Counted from the stretch's first letter, positions 1 through 8,486 are shown. The stretch: DNA of 31,952 bases from JBBIPZ01 sp037442505 [NCBI: Deltaproteobacteria bacterium] (GCA_037442505.1 JBBIPZ010000019.1:13147-45098), one strand, 5' to 3'. Notes: generated from the sequence alone by a model not told the origin. Made by a program: numbers and translations.

Positions 1-132
1 CCGGGTAAACGGGACGTAACAAAAGAAGATGTTAAGTCAGGCATTAAACTTGGTTATGTTTCTTCACTTTTGTTTCTGGTTTTTGCATCTTTAGTAGAAT
101 ATCTGTTGAGGAGATTTTGGCTAAATGTATAA
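1..132 (+). CDS. cbiB: CbiB/CobD C-terminal fragment (adenosylcobinamide-phosphate synthase), 5' truncated by window edge
   Basis: An open frame runs from base 1 to a TAA at 130-132 (43 residues). It reads PGKRDVTKEDVKSGIKLGYV, then a hydrophobic segment, then RRFWLNV. A D-V/I-T-x-E-D-I/V motif followed by a terminal membrane helix is typical of the end of CbiB, the membrane protein that joins the aminopropanol arm to adenosylcobyric acid. The stop overlaps the ATG of cbiA by 8 bases, which indicates translational coupling. Only the C-terminus is visible, so the call rests on a short match from memory plus the cobalamin context. Another membrane protein with a similar tail cannot be excluded. 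Confidence 0.65.
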   Translation, partial: PGKRDVTKEDVKSGIKLGYVSSLLFLVFASLVEYLLRRFWLNV

Positions 133-1504
133 AGAGGTTCGAGGTGTTATTGTTGCTGCCACAAAGAGTGGTTCTGGCAAGACAATGGCGGCGTTGTCAC
201 TAATGAAACTTCTTGTGGATGAGGGACTTAAGGTTGCCCCATTTAAAACGGGACCTGATTTTATTGACACCTCACATTATGAAAAGGTATGTGGTGTAAA
301 AGGCAGAAACCTTGACTCATTTATGATGACAGAAGATTTTTTAAAATGGAATATATATAGCGTAATGGAAGATAGAGATGTAGCGGTGATTGAGGGGGTG
401 ATGGGGCTTTTTGATGGATATGGGGAGGATGCAAAGGGCAGTACCGCAGAATTAGCCAAAAAGTTAGGGCTGCCAGTCTTGCTGCTCGTTGATGCTAAAG
501 GGATGAGTCAATCAATAGTGCCGCTGATACACGGGTTTTTAAATTGGGATAATGGATTGCCGATTGTTGGGGTCATTCTTAACAGGGTTAATACAGAAAG
601 GCAGTATGCCTTTTTAAAAACACGTATTGAAAAGATAGGAATAAAATGTTTTGGATATATACCTACGATACCGGAAATAAAGGTTCCGGAAAGGCATTTA
701 GGCATTGCTATGGGATATGAACAAGACAAAAACTTTGTTGAAGGGCTTAAAAAGGCTGCAGCCTGTCTTGATAAGAAGAGACTGCTTAACCTGCTTGAAA
801 ACTCATCAAAAAAAATATCGGTTACTGATTTGGCACCTGTAAAGAAGGTGCCGATTAACATAGCCGTTGCTTATGATGAGGCTTTTTCTTTTATTTATCA
901 GGAAAACATCACCCTTTTTAAACAAAATGGCGCTTATGTTCATTATTTTTCACCACTGAATGACAAAACATTCGGTTTAGCAGACCTTGTTTATTTACCA
1001 GGTGGCTATCCAGAACTTTTTATGGAACAGTTAGCTGAAAATAATAAGATGAAAGATGCGATAACAGATTTTGTTGAAAAAGGTGGACATCTCATAGCTG
1101 AATGTGGAGGACTTATCTATCTTTCGAAAGAAATTATAATAGATGGTGTTAGTTTTAGCGGTGTTAACATCCTGCCTTTTACAATAGAAATGGGTAAACG
1201 ATTTTCTGCCTTGGGATATGTGGATGTTATTGTACAGGAAAATAACCCATTTTTCGAGAAAGGAACTGCACTTAAAGGGCACAGATTTCACTACAGCTAC
1301 ATTAAAAAAATAGATACAGATGTGGCGCCAAGCTATCTAATTAAAAGAAAAGAAACAGAAGAAAAAGAAGGCTTTATATATAAAAACCTTCTTGCAAGTT
1401 ATGTTCATCTTCATTTTGGGTCTAATCCCGATGCAGTAGGCATGATGTTTAAAAAAATAGATGGCAAAAAAACGACAAAAAATTTACAGCTAATAGAGGG
1501 ATAA
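125..1504 (+). CDS. cbiA: Cobyrinate a,c-diamide synthase CbiA
   Basis: This 459-residue enzyme performs the ATP- and glutamine-dependent amidation of the a and c side chains of cobyrinate, in the cytoplasm. The N-terminal dethiobiotin-synthetase-like domain has a P-loop ATKSGSGKT (12-20), and GLFDGYG follows near 94-100. The C-terminal class I glutamine amidotransferase domain begins near residue 245. It shows LPGGYPELF (291-299), the nucleophile Cys327 in AECGGL, and the VHLHFGSNP histidine region near 427-435. Length is normal for the family. The ATG overlaps the end of the cbiB fragment, and cbiX starts two bases after its stop, so it sits inside one cobalamin operon. Confidence 0.96.
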   Translation: MYKEVRGVIVAATKSGSGKTMAALSLMKLLVDEGLKVAPFKTGPDFIDTSHYEKVCGVKGRNLDSFMMTEDFLKWNIYSVMEDRDVAVIEGVMGLFDGYGEDAKGSTAELAKKLGLPVLLLVDAKGMSQSIVPLIHGFLNWDNGLPIVGVILNRVNTERQYAFLKTRIEKIGIKCFGYIPTIPEIKVPERHLGIAMGYEQDKNFVEGLKKAAACLDKKRLLNLLENSSKKISVTDLAPVKKVPINIAVAYDEAFSFIYQENITLFKQNGAYVHYFSPLNDKTFGLADLVYLPGGYPELFMEQLAENNKMKDAITDFVEKGGHLIAECGGLIYLSKEIIIDGVSFSGVNILPFTIEMGKRFSALGYVDVIVQENNPFFEKGTALKGHRFHYSYIKKIDTDVAPSYLIKRKETEEKEGFIYKNLLASYVHLHFGSNPDAVGMMFKKIDGKKTTKNLQLIEG

Positions 1505-1506
1505 AT

Positions 1507-1866
1507 ATGGAATTGATTATCATTTTGAGTCATGGCAGCAGAAGCAAAAACAGCAATTTTTTAACCGAAAAGGTTGCAAAAAAAGTCATTGAAGCTTTAG
1601 GCATTAAGGCAGTAGTAGCAAATCTTCAACTGTCACCACCATATTTAGAAGATGTGGTTGAGCAGGCTTATAAGGAGGGTGTGAGAAGTTTTGTCATCCA
1701 TCCTTTTTTTCTTCATAAAGGTGTTCATGTTGAAGAGGATATTCCAGATGCGATTAATTCATTGCAGCAGCGTTATGTTGATGCAAAATTTACATTAACA
1801 GATGTAACTGGCAGCAGTAACTTGGTTATAGATGCAGTTATAGAAACAGTTAGGGGTAACTTATGA
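1507..1866 (+). CDS. cbiX: Short-form sirohydrochlorin cobaltochelatase CbiX(S)
   Basis: At 119 residues this is the short, single-domain CbiX found in archaea and some bacteria; it is thought to act as a homodimer. It inserts Co(II) into sirohydrochlorin, the committed step of the cobalt-early pathway. The metal-binding histidines are visible: His9 in ILSHGSR and His74 in HKGVHVEEDIP, the same spacing as I recall for the archaeal enzyme. The gene sits between cbiA and cbiC, overlapping the start of cbiC by 4 bases (ATGA). A sirohydrochlorin ferrochelatase role is possible for this family, but the neighbours argue for cobalt. Confidence 0.92.
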   Translation: MELIIILSHGSRSKNSNFLTEKVAKKVIEALGIKAVVANLQLSPPYLEDVVEQAYKEGVRSFVIHPFFLHKGVHVEEDIPDAINSLQQRYVDAKFTLTDVTGSSNLVIDAVIETVRGNL

Positions 1867-2513
1867 AAACACTTTTACCAGAAGAGATTGAACAAAAAAG
1901 TTTTGCTATTATTGAGAGACGTATCCCTGAAGGTATATTTTCGGCAAAAGAACAGGAAATTGTAAAAAAGGTCATACATGCAACAGCTGATTTTTCGCTA
2001 ATAAAAAGGCTGTATTTTTCTGAAGGTGTCATTGATTTGGCAACTGACATCTTAAAAACGGGAAAGGACATCTTTACAGATGTTGCAATGGTAACAGCAG
2101 GGATATCTCCTCAATATTTAAATGGTTACAAAGGGAAAGTTATCTGTGAGATAAGAAATCCGCAGGTTGCAGAAATAGCAAAAACAGAAAAGATTACAAG
2201 ATCTGCAGCAGCAGTGAGGTATGCATTAGAACAAAACAAAAATATTGGTATATTTGCAATAGGAAACGCACCAACAGCTCTTTTTGAATTAATTAAAATT
2301 GCAAAAGAAAAGCAATTAGATGATTTTGTAATCATTGGAGCTTGTGTCGGAATGGTAGGAGCAAAGGAAGCAAAGGGCAAACTAATAAAGAGCGGTTTAC
2401 CATGCATAGCTTTACGGGGTAAAAGAGGTGGGAGTCCAATTGCAGCAACAATTTTAAATGGTTTATTTAAAATAAAAAAGGAGGAGGAAAATGAGAAGGT
2501 TGGCTCTTGTTAA
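1863..2513 (+). CDS. cbiC: Cobalt-precorrin-8 methylmutase CbiC
   Basis: This 216-residue cytoplasmic enzyme moves the C-11 methyl group to C-12, giving hydrogenobyrinate-type cobyrinate. The catalytic histidine is His39 in VIHATADFS. The conserved GNAPTALFEL segment lies near 138-147, and the glycine-rich ALRGKRGGSPIAATILNGL near the C-terminus. The ATG overlaps the cbiX stop. The 3' end runs 23 bases into cbiM, so the purine-rich stretch before cbiM (aaaggaggaggaa) lies inside cbiC coding sequence. Confidence 0.95.
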   Translation: MKTLLPEEIEQKSFAIIERRIPEGIFSAKEQEIVKKVIHATADFSLIKRLYFSEGVIDLATDILKTGKDIFTDVAMVTAGISPQYLNGYKGKVICEIRNPQVAEIAKTEKITRSAAAVRYALEQNKNIGIFAIGNAPTALFELIKIAKEKQLDDFVIIGACVGMVGAKEAKGKLIKSGLPCIALRGKRGGSPIAATILNGLFKIKKEEENEKVGSC

Positions 2514-3234
2514 AGCTTACGCAATATTTTCAGTAATTTATGCTGTTTTATACTCACAATCTGTTTATGCTATGCATTTGTCAGAAGGAATCTTGCCAGC
2601 AAGAGATGCTTTAGGGGCGGGCATTATAGTATTACCTTTTATCGTTTTGGGACTGAAAAAAATAAGACAATGCAAAAAGGAAAATCCGCTATATTTTTCA
2701 TTGGTAGGGCTGGTAGGTGCTGCAGTGTTTGTTGTTTCTGCATTTCCTATACCAGTTCCTGTTGCTGGCACGTGTTCACATCCGGCAGGAACAGGACTAT
2801 CAGCAATCATTTTAGGACCATTTCCCAGTGTAGTGGTTGCAACGGTTGCATTATTAATTCAGGCTCTTTTTATGGCACATGGTGGGTTAACTACGTTAGG
2901 GGCAAACGTCTTAACAATGGGTATTTGTGGCTCATTTTGTGGTTATTTTGCTTATAAGTTGTCGAAAAAAGTGGGGGCATCTTATTTTGTGTCAGGATTT
3001 ATAGCAGGGGTTGTTGCTGATATTGTAACTTATGCAGCCACTGCTTTTGTGCTGGCGTTTTCTTTATCCAATGATTTTTTAACTGCCTTCATAGAGATTG
3101 GTCTTGCCTTTGTTCCCACGCAGATTCCATTAAGTATTTTAGAAGGGTTTATCACTGGGTTTGCTGTTAAGTATGTATTTCAAAACAGACCAGAACTACT
3201 TAAGCTTAGTGAATATGCAAAGGAGGAGTTATGA
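2491..3234 (+). CDS. cbiM: Cobalt ECF transporter substrate-binding membrane protein CbiM
   Basis: CbiM is the integral membrane S-component that selects Co(II) in the CbiMNQO importer. The 247-residue product has an N-terminal hydrophobic signal that appears to end at VYA27, leaving Met28-His29-Leu-Ser-Glu-Gly as the mature N-terminus. In this family the free amine and the second-position histidine help bind the metal. GTCSHPAGTGLSAI (near 91-104) is a conserved loop, followed by several transmembrane helices. A strong Shine-Dalgarno (ggagga) precedes the ATG. The stop overlaps the start of cbiN by four bases. Nickel transport is an alternative for the superfamily, but the B12 operon favours cobalt. 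Confidence 0.95.
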   Translation: MRRLALVKAYAIFSVIYAVLYSQSVYAMHLSEGILPARDALGAGIIVLPFIVLGLKKIRQCKKENPLYFSLVGLVGAAVFVVSAFPIPVPVAGTCSHPAGTGLSAIILGPFPSVVVATVALLIQALFMAHGGLTTLGANVLTMGICGSFCGYFAYKLSKKVGASYFVSGFIAGVVADIVTYAATAFVLAFSLSNDFLTAFIEIGLAFVPTQIPLSILEGFITGFAVKYVFQNRPELLKLSEYAKEEL

Positions 3235-3551
3235 AAAATTGTGTAGAATCTTTTAAAATATTGTCAAAAGGTTTGTTATGGTGTATCTTGTTTATGTTTT
3301 TGCTAATTGCTGTCGACATAAAAATGGCAAAAGCTGCCGAAGAAAAATGGCCCGGAGTTGATTCCGCAGTTGTGGAAAAGTATGCAAAAAGGTTTGGCGT
3401 GGAACCGAAAGAACCGTTTATAAATACAGATCAGGGCGATTTGCTACTATTCATCTTTACACTTGCAGGTACAGTTGGCGGTTTTGTTATTGGTTATAAC
3501 TTTAGAAAAATTTTCAAGGAAAAGCAAAATGGTTCTATCTCCAGAACTTGA
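3231..3551 (+). CDS. cbiN: Cobalt transport accessory protein CbiN
   Basis: This 106-residue two-helix membrane protein has a hydrophobic segment near 15-32, a periplasmic loop rich in acidic residues (AAEEKWPGVDSAV...), and a second helix near 68-87 (LLLFIFTLAGTVGGFVIGY). CbiN is a small accessory subunit needed for full activity of CbiM. The ATG overlaps the cbiM stop (ATGA), and the last 23 bases overlap the likely start of cbiQ. Size, topology and position all match CbiN. Confidence 0.9.
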   Translation: MKNCVESFKILSKGLLWCILFMFLLIAVDIKMAKAAEEKWPGVDSAVVEKYAKRFGVEPKEPFINTDQGDLLLFIFTLAGTVGGFVIGYNFRKIFKEKQNGSISRT

Positions 3552-4287
3552 GTATCTTGCATATACTAACAATAGCATCTTAAGGAAGGTTAATCCAGTA
3601 ACCAAGTTGCTGATTCTTGCGTGCATGTTGCTGATAAATCTTAAAATTACAGCGGCTTTTCAGGTAGTTTTCTTATTTGTTATCATAGGGCTTTTTTTTG
3701 TGTCGAAAATTAGTTTTTACACTGTAAAAAGACCTATTTTTGCTGCGTTTTTTGTTGGAATAGTTTTGTTTATTGCAAAACTTCACCTTTTTAAGATAGG
3801 GATACCCTATCATTTTATAGTTGATTTCTATCCTGAAGCGTTTAGTATTGCGCTCAATTCGGGACTTAAAGTGGTGTGTGGTGTTGCATTAATATTAGTT
3901 TTTGTTTCAACGACCCCATTAAATGAGATTTTGTCTGGACTAATAATTTTAAAGGTTCCAAAAACACTGATTGAGATTTTTCTTGTCATCTACAAGTATA
4001 TTTTTATAATTAACGATGAGGGTATCAGGGCTAAAAATGCTCAAATGGTAAGGTTGGGTTATAAGAATTTTAAATGCTCGCTTGAATCTTTCGGCAATCT
4101 TGCAGGAATAATCATTACAAAAGGGGCGAGCAAAGGTGCAAACATGGTGGATGCTTTGTTAGTAAGGGGATATAGGGGAGATTTCTTTTTTCCATCGTCT
4201 GTCAACAGGCTTTTCCTCCTTGATTATGTATTAATTACATTATTGGGCTTTTTCCCCCTTATTTTGAGTTATTTATGGATGCCATAA
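3529..4287 (+). CDS. cbiQ: Cobalt ECF transporter transmembrane coupling protein CbiQ
   Basis: CbiQ (T-component) is the membrane scaffold that couples CbiM to the ATPase. The product is 252 residues with helices near 20-60, 65-85, 100-125 and at the C-terminus. The cytoplasmic coupling region carries the alanine/glycine-rich signature near IITKGASKGANMVDALLVRGY. I chose the ATG at 3529 (MVLSPELEYL) because it follows a Shine-Dalgarno-like aagga at 3516-3520 and gives the usual soluble N-terminus; a longer frame from 3463 would run deep into cbiN. The 3' end overlaps cbiO by 13 bases. Confidence 0.92.
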   Translation: MVLSPELEYLAYTNNSILRKVNPVTKLLILACMLLINLKITAAFQVVFLFVIIGLFFVSKISFYTVKRPIFAAFFVGIVLFIAKLHLFKIGIPYHFIVDFYPEAFSIALNSGLKVVCGVALILVFVSTTPLNEILSGLIILKVPKTLIEIFLVIYKYIFIINDEGIRAKNAQMVRLGYKNFKCSLESFGNLAGIIITKGASKGANMVDALLVRGYRGDFFFPSSVNRLFLLDYVLITLLGFFPLILSYLWMP

Positions 4288-5105
4288 AGACCGAAAACTT
4301 AAGTTTTTCTTACAATAAAGACTGCGAAGTTTTATCAGACATAAATCTGACAATAGAAAAAGGCAAGATTTTTGCGCTGCTTGGCTCTAACGGCGCAGGA
4401 AAAAGCACATTGCTCAGACTTTTAAATGGACTGGAGAAAAATTATAAGGGCAGGATATTTATCTTTGGTGAAAATATTCAAAAGATAAAGAGAGAAAAGC
4501 TTTTTACACAAATATGCACGGTGTTTCAGGAACCAAACGACCAGCTTTTTGCAATCACTGTTTTTGACGACATCTCGTTTGGTCCTCGTAATATGGGACT
4601 TACTGAAAAAGAAGTAAAAGATAGGGTGTTTTATGCCCTTGATGCGGTTGGCCTTAGCAATTTTGCTGATCGTCCCATAAAGACTCTCTCTTATGGACAA
4701 AAAAAAAGAGTGTGTATTGCGGGTGTGCTTGCTATGGTTCCGCAGATAATGCTTATGGACGAGCCTCTTTCAGGGCTTGACCCGATGGGTGTTGGAGAAA
4801 TTGTGAAGCTTTTGAAACGTCTGAATGTAGAAAAAGGTTTAACGATTGTTATGGCAACTCACGAAGTGGATTTGGTCCCGCTTTATGTTGATAATGTGGC
4901 GATTATGAGTAAGGGAAAGATTATTCGGGCAGGATCTCCAGAACAGGTTTTTAATGAACCACAGGAGATTAGAGGCGCAAAACTGCGACTACCTTATGTA
5001 GCAAAATTAATGGAACAGCTACGGCAAGATGGTGTGGTGGATTATCATAGAGTTCCACTTACAATTGGCGAAGCAAGAAGAGAGCTGCTTAAAAAGCTGA
5101 CATAA
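4275..5105 (+). CDS. cbiO: Cobalt ECF transporter ATPase CbiO
   Basis: This is the ATP-hydrolysing subunit of the cobalt importer, peripheral on the inner membrane face (276 residues). Walker A GSNGAGKST is at 37-45, the Q-loop VFQEPNDQLF at 83-92, the ABC signature LSYGQKK at 138-144 and Walker B IMLMDEP at 158-164, followed by the D-loop SGLDP. NDQLF after the Q-loop is typical of ECF ATPases. It overlaps cbiQ upstream and shares one base with the start of cbiD (TAATG), so the whole importer is co-translated with the corrin-ring enzymes. Confidence 0.95.
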   Translation: MDAIKTENLSFSYNKDCEVLSDINLTIEKGKIFALLGSNGAGKSTLLRLLNGLEKNYKGRIFIFGENIQKIKREKLFTQICTVFQEPNDQLFAITVFDDISFGPRNMGLTEKEVKDRVFYALDAVGLSNFADRPIKTLSYGQKKRVCIAGVLAMVPQIMLMDEPLSGLDPMGVGEIVKLLKRLNVEKGLTIVMATHEVDLVPLYVDNVAIMSKGKIIRAGSPEQVFNEPQEIRGAKLRLPYVAKLMEQLRQDGVVDYHRVPLTIGEARRELLKKLT

Positions 5106-6202
5106 TGGAAAAGTTAAAAAAACGCGATAATTTAAGAACGGGATTTACAACAGGAACAGCTGTTACAGCAGCTGCCGTTGCAGGTATGTATGCGGTTTTT
5201 GGCAAGCAAACAAAATCTTACGTAGATGTGTGGGCTCCAGCAGGACAGTTACGTGTTGCTGTTAAATATTACTGTTACAATGATGAACAGGCTGAGGTGT
5301 GTGTTATAAAAGATGCAGGGGATGACCCAGACTGCACGCATGGAATTGCATTCATAGCTCAAATTTTTAAATCTCTACCAGATAAAGATTTTTTCAAGGG
5401 AAAAACAAAACTAAATTTGAGCAAACTTTTTGAATGTTTTACTGCAGAAGGGATTGGCATTGTGACTTCTGAGGGCTTACCTGTAAAAGTGGGAGAGCCA
5501 GCTATTAATCCCGTACCGAGAGAGATGCTGAAAAAAAATATCGAGCAGGTGATTGATGATTTATCAATAAAATGTAAGCCATTAGTTGTTCTTTCGGTCC
5601 CATCAGGGAAGGAAGTTGCAAGACACACATTAAACGAGCGGCTTGGAATAAAAGGTGGCATTTCTATTCTTGGCACAACTGGCGTCGTTAAACCCATATC
5701 GATGGAGGCGTTTACCGCTACAATTGATCTCTCGCTAACAAGGGCAAAGAAGCTCGGATTAAAGGATATTGTGCTATGTTTTGGAAGAAGTAGCGAAGAG
5801 GCAGCGATGAACATTTTTAATTATCCAGCAGAAGCTTTTGTAATGATGGGAGACTTTTTTAACTACGCGGTCGAAAAGGCTAAAAAAATGAAATTTAATG
5901 TAATATTGGCAGGACAACTTGCTAAGACACTAAAGGTGTGTCTTGATACGACAGAAAACACAAATGTAAAATATGGTGTATTTTCTCCTGCACAGATAAC
6001 AGAACTGCTAAAAAAGTTGTCAGTTGAACCAAAAACGTTAGAACTGCTTTCTAATGCAAAAACCGCAAGACACATCACGGAAATTGTTGAAAAAGAAAAA
6101 ATAACCGGTTTGTGGGAAAAAATAGTCAAGCATGTTGCAGAAACATACAATATAGACGTGTGTTTGTTTTCTTATAATGGAGATTTGCTTGCAAAGGCTT
6201 AA
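5105..6202 (+). CDS. cbiD: Cobalt-precorrin-5B (C1)-methyltransferase CbiD
   Basis: CbiD (365 residues) transfers a methyl group to C-1 of cobalt-precorrin-5B during the anaerobic ring-contraction branch. The family hallmark RTGFTTGTA is at 11-19. Further conserved stretches are VPSGKEVARHTLNERLGIKGGISILGTTG (start near 161, spanning about 29 residues) and a glycine-rich segment near 197-205. It starts in a TAATG overlap with cbiO. Its last 26 bases overlap the start of cbiET. CbiD marks the anaerobic (cobalt-early) route, as opposed to the aerobic CobF route. Confidence 0.95.
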   Translation: MEKLKKRDNLRTGFTTGTAVTAAAVAGMYAVFGKQTKSYVDVWAPAGQLRVAVKYYCYNDEQAEVCVIKDAGDDPDCTHGIAFIAQIFKSLPDKDFFKGKTKLNLSKLFECFTAEGIGIVTSEGLPVKVGEPAINPVPREMLKKNIEQVIDDLSIKCKPLVVLSVPSGKEVARHTLNERLGIKGGISILGTTGVVKPISMEAFTATIDLSLTRAKKLGLKDIVLCFGRSSEEAAMNIFNYPAEAFVMMGDFFNYAVEKAKKMKFNVILAGQLAKTLKVCLDTTENTNVKYGVFSPAQITELLKKLSVEPKTLELLSNAKTARHITEIVEKEKITGLWEKIVKHVAETYNIDVCLFSYNGDLLAKA

Positions 6203-7430
6203 AATTTTTATAATTGGAATCAGAGCTGGTAGCGAAGAAGTTGTTTCAAAGGAAGCTTTGTCACTGCTTGCTTCTTGCGACGGGATATTTTTAACCAGGC
6301 GTTTTATCAATTATTTTGAATCGCTTGGTTTTAAAGATAAACTCTATGAATTTCCTGCCAGTCTGTCTGAATTACCAGATAGCATAAAAAGTTTTGCTAA
6401 AAAAATAGCTGATAATTGTGGCATAGCTATTCTTGCAACAGGAGATCCCAATTTTTTTGGAATCACGCCTTTCTTGAAGAGGAAGATACCAGAAGCAGAA
6501 ATTGTTGTTAAGCCAAACGTTTCAACAATGCAGGAGGCGTTTTCAAGATTAAACTTAAACTGGGAAGATGCAGCATTTTTTAGCCTTCACGGTAGACAGA
6601 AAGATAGTTTATTGGGATTTGTTTTAAAAAACCATAAGGGTTTTATATTCACGTCAAATGCTTTAGATGTGTTGTATCTATTGAATTTACTGAAATATTA
6701 CAGGCTTGATGATTTTAAGGTTTATATTTTTGAGAACATCGGGACAGTAAATGAAAATTTGACAGAACTTTCTTATCCATTTCTGCTAAAAAAGCCTGTC
6801 TCAGACCTAAATGTGGTTATTTTCGTAAGAAACGAGACCTTAGGAAGTTACCCAGGCATTGGCTTGGAAGAGAGTTTGTATAAATTTAAGTCTGGAATGA
6901 TAACAAAGAGAGAGGTGCGCTGTAACGCCATTTCCTTACTTTCTTTGAAAGCAGGCGATGTTATCTGGGATATAGGTGCAGGCTCAGGATCAGTTTCCAT
7001 AGAAGCTACCTTTAATCCCATTGGGACACTTTCATTCGCTATCGAGAAGGATGAAGAGGCGTATCAAAATTTAAAAGAAAACATTAAAACGTTTTCTGCC
7101 TTTAATGTAAGACCAATTTTTTCTGATTTTGAAGCAGTGAGTGATGTTTTGCCAAAACCTGACAAGATATTTATTGGAGGAGGTAAAATAAAATCGACCA
7201 TATCGGTAGCATTTGAAGCCTTAAAAGAAAATGGCGTTATGGTAATAGCTCTTGTTTCGGTTGATAATCTCTTTGAAACGCTTTCGTTCATAAAAAATAA
7301 AGGGTTAAACTATAGTCTTATCCAGATTAGTTCCGCAAAAAATCAACCTGTCAGGAAAAGCAGTATCATAAAGTCAGCTAATCCAGTCTTTTTGGTTAGA
7401 ATAGATAAAAATCCAACAGCAAAAAACTAA
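6177..7430 (+). CDS. cbiET: Fused cobalt-precorrin-7 C5-/C15-methyltransferase CbiE-CbiT (CobL-like)
   Basis: This 417-residue bifunctional enzyme methylates C-5 and C-15 and decarboxylates the C-12 acetate. Residues ~8-220 form the CbiE tetrapyrrole methylase domain, with GDPNFFG at 89-95 and SLHGR at 136-140. Residues ~230-410 form the CbiT Rossmann methyltransferase domain, with MITKREVR at 241-248 and the SAM loop DIGAGSGS at 265-272. CbiE and CbiT are separate in Salmonella but fused in CobL and in many anaerobes. It is the last cobalamin gene here and is followed by an 82-base gap. Confidence 0.94.
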   Translation: MEICLQRLKIFIIGIRAGSEEVVSKEALSLLASCDGIFLTRRFINYFESLGFKDKLYEFPASLSELPDSIKSFAKKIADNCGIAILATGDPNFFGITPFLKRKIPEAEIVVKPNVSTMQEAFSRLNLNWEDAAFFSLHGRQKDSLLGFVLKNHKGFIFTSNALDVLYLLNLLKYYRLDDFKVYIFENIGTVNENLTELSYPFLLKKPVSDLNVVIFVRNETLGSYPGIGLEESLYKFKSGMITKREVRCNAISLLSLKAGDVIWDIGAGSGSVSIEATFNPIGTLSFAIEKDEEAYQNLKENIKTFSAFNVRPIFSDFEAVSDVLPKPDKIFIGGGKIKSTISVAFEALKENGVMVIALVSVDNLFETLSFIKNKGLNYSLIQISSAKNQPVRKSSIIKSANPVFLVRIDKNPTAKN

Positions 7431-7433
7431 CTG

Positions 7434-7452
7434 AAAATTAAGTTAATTTTTT
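7434..7452 (+). terminator. Weak AT-only hairpin after cbiET
   Basis: AAAATTA (7434-7440), a three-base loop AGT and TAATTTT (7444-7450), with two further T residues, could act as a weak factor-independent terminator at the end of the cobalamin operon. The stem has no G-C pair, so it may only be an AT-rich coincidence. Confidence 0.25.
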
Positions 7453-7453
7453 A

Positions 7454-7483
7454 TTGTAAAAGCTTTTAATTGTGTAGTATATT
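7454..7483 (+). promoter_or_regulatory. Candidate sigma-70 promoter for the cytochrome/porin/chemoreceptor operon
   Basis: TTGTAA (7454-7459) and TATATT (7478-7483) are separated by 18 bases, a four-of-six and a five-of-six match to the -35 and -10 consensus. A Shine-Dalgarno-like aagggg follows just before the ATG at 7513. The new operon begins here because the gap is long compared with the overlaps upstream, and function changes. Confidence 0.4.
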
Positions 7484-7512
7484 AAAACCAAATATCAAAA
7501 AAGGGGCTATTT

Positions 7513-8475
7513 ATGACGCGTGTTTTGGTTTTGTTGATATTGTTGCTGGTTTCCGCTTGTAGCTACTTATCTGAATCTAAGCCCATTCTTAAACAAACAG
7601 ACTATGAAAAGATGATTGCAGGCAGCTTTGATGCAGACTATATCGGAACTGATAACTGTCTTTTCAAGTGTCATCAACACGATAAAATCAGGGATAATTT
7701 TGACAAGAGTGTTCATGCATCACAAATTAACAAAGAGACTATGCTACCATTGATAAATTGCGAGACCTGCCACGGACCCGGTAGTAAAGCAGTAGAAGAA
7801 ATAAGGCTTGTTAATGGTAATCCACAATGTAATTATAGTTCTCTTATCGATCTTAAAAAATTGCCTGCAGCTGCTAAAAACTTGACATGCATAAAATGTC
7901 ACTCTTTGGTTTCTACTCCAAACCTCGCATTGTGGAGAGGATCAACACATGAGGTGGCAGGTGTTGCTTGTAGTGATTGTCATAAACTTCATGTTTCGCC
8001 AAATCAAAAGGTTTTACATGACGATCAGTTTGAACTCTGTACCAGTTGTCATAAAAAGGTAAAGGCAGAGGTTAAAAACATTTCACATCATCCTGTTGGT
8101 GAAAAAAAGCTTATTTGTACGGATTGTCATAACCCACATGGTTCAGTCACAGATAAGCTTTTAAAGCGAGAGAATATCAGGGAGACCTGTATTTACTGTC
8201 ATAAAGAAAAAGGAGGTCCTTTCACATTCGAGCATGCAGATTTGATGGATGATTGTAACAACTGCCATAAACCGCACGGTTCTATGAACGATAATCTTTT
8301 AAGGAAAAGAGAACCTATTTTATGCTTGAACTGCCACGCTGGACATAACTCTGCCTCTTCAACGTCTTTGCAAGGGCTGTCTAATTCACTAAAGGCAAAA
8401 CTTTATAACCGTTGCACAGATTGTCATGGAAGTATCCACGGGACAGATTTACCCGGCAAAAAGATGTTAAGGTAA
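7513..8475 (+). CDS. Lipid-anchored decaheme c-type cytochrome, DmsE/MtrA-like
   Basis: The 320-residue product starts with a lipoprotein signal whose lipobox VSAC puts the acylated cysteine at 16; Ser17 does not signal inner-membrane retention. It carries nine CXXCH heme sites, at 83, 126, 153, 176, 202, 226, 248, 271 and 301. A tenth site is CLFKCH at 49-54, with three residues between the cysteines. Ten hemes with regular CXXCH..PHG blocks match the DmsE/MtrA family, periplasmic electron carriers that plug into an outer-membrane porin. The porin-like gene follows 11 bases downstream. A role in electron transfer to or across the outer membrane is inferred; the terminal acceptor is unknown. 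A DMSO-type system is less likely without a molybdoenzyme gene nearby. Confidence 0.88.
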   Translation: MTRVLVLLILLLVSACSYLSESKPILKQTDYEKMIAGSFDADYIGTDNCLFKCHQHDKIRDNFDKSVHASQINKETMLPLINCETCHGPGSKAVEEIRLVNGNPQCNYSSLIDLKKLPAAAKNLTCIKCHSLVSTPNLALWRGSTHEVAGVACSDCHKLHVSPNQKVLHDDQFELCTSCHKKVKAEVKNISHHPVGEKKLICTDCHNPHGSVTDKLLKRENIRETCIYCHKEKGGPFTFEHADLMDDCNNCHKPHGSMNDNLLRKREPILCLNCHAGHNSASSTSLQGLSNSLKAKLYNRCTDCHGSIHGTDLPGKKMLR

Positions 8476-8486
8476 AGGGGCGTAAA

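Noticed and set aside
3463-3528. Extended N-terminus for CbiQ in the same frame
   Set aside because: It lies wholly inside cbiN, has no ribosome site and adds a non-homologous segment; the ATG at 3529 fits the family.
5359-5814. 151-codon minus-strand frame inside cbiD
   Set aside because: cbiD is fully conserved on the plus strand; the antisense frame is low-complexity shadow sequence.
8412-8486. Extended N-terminus for the MtrB-like porin
   Set aside because: It overlaps the cytochrome gene and gives a basic, non-signal start, whereas ATG 8487 begins a normal signal peptide after aaagggg.
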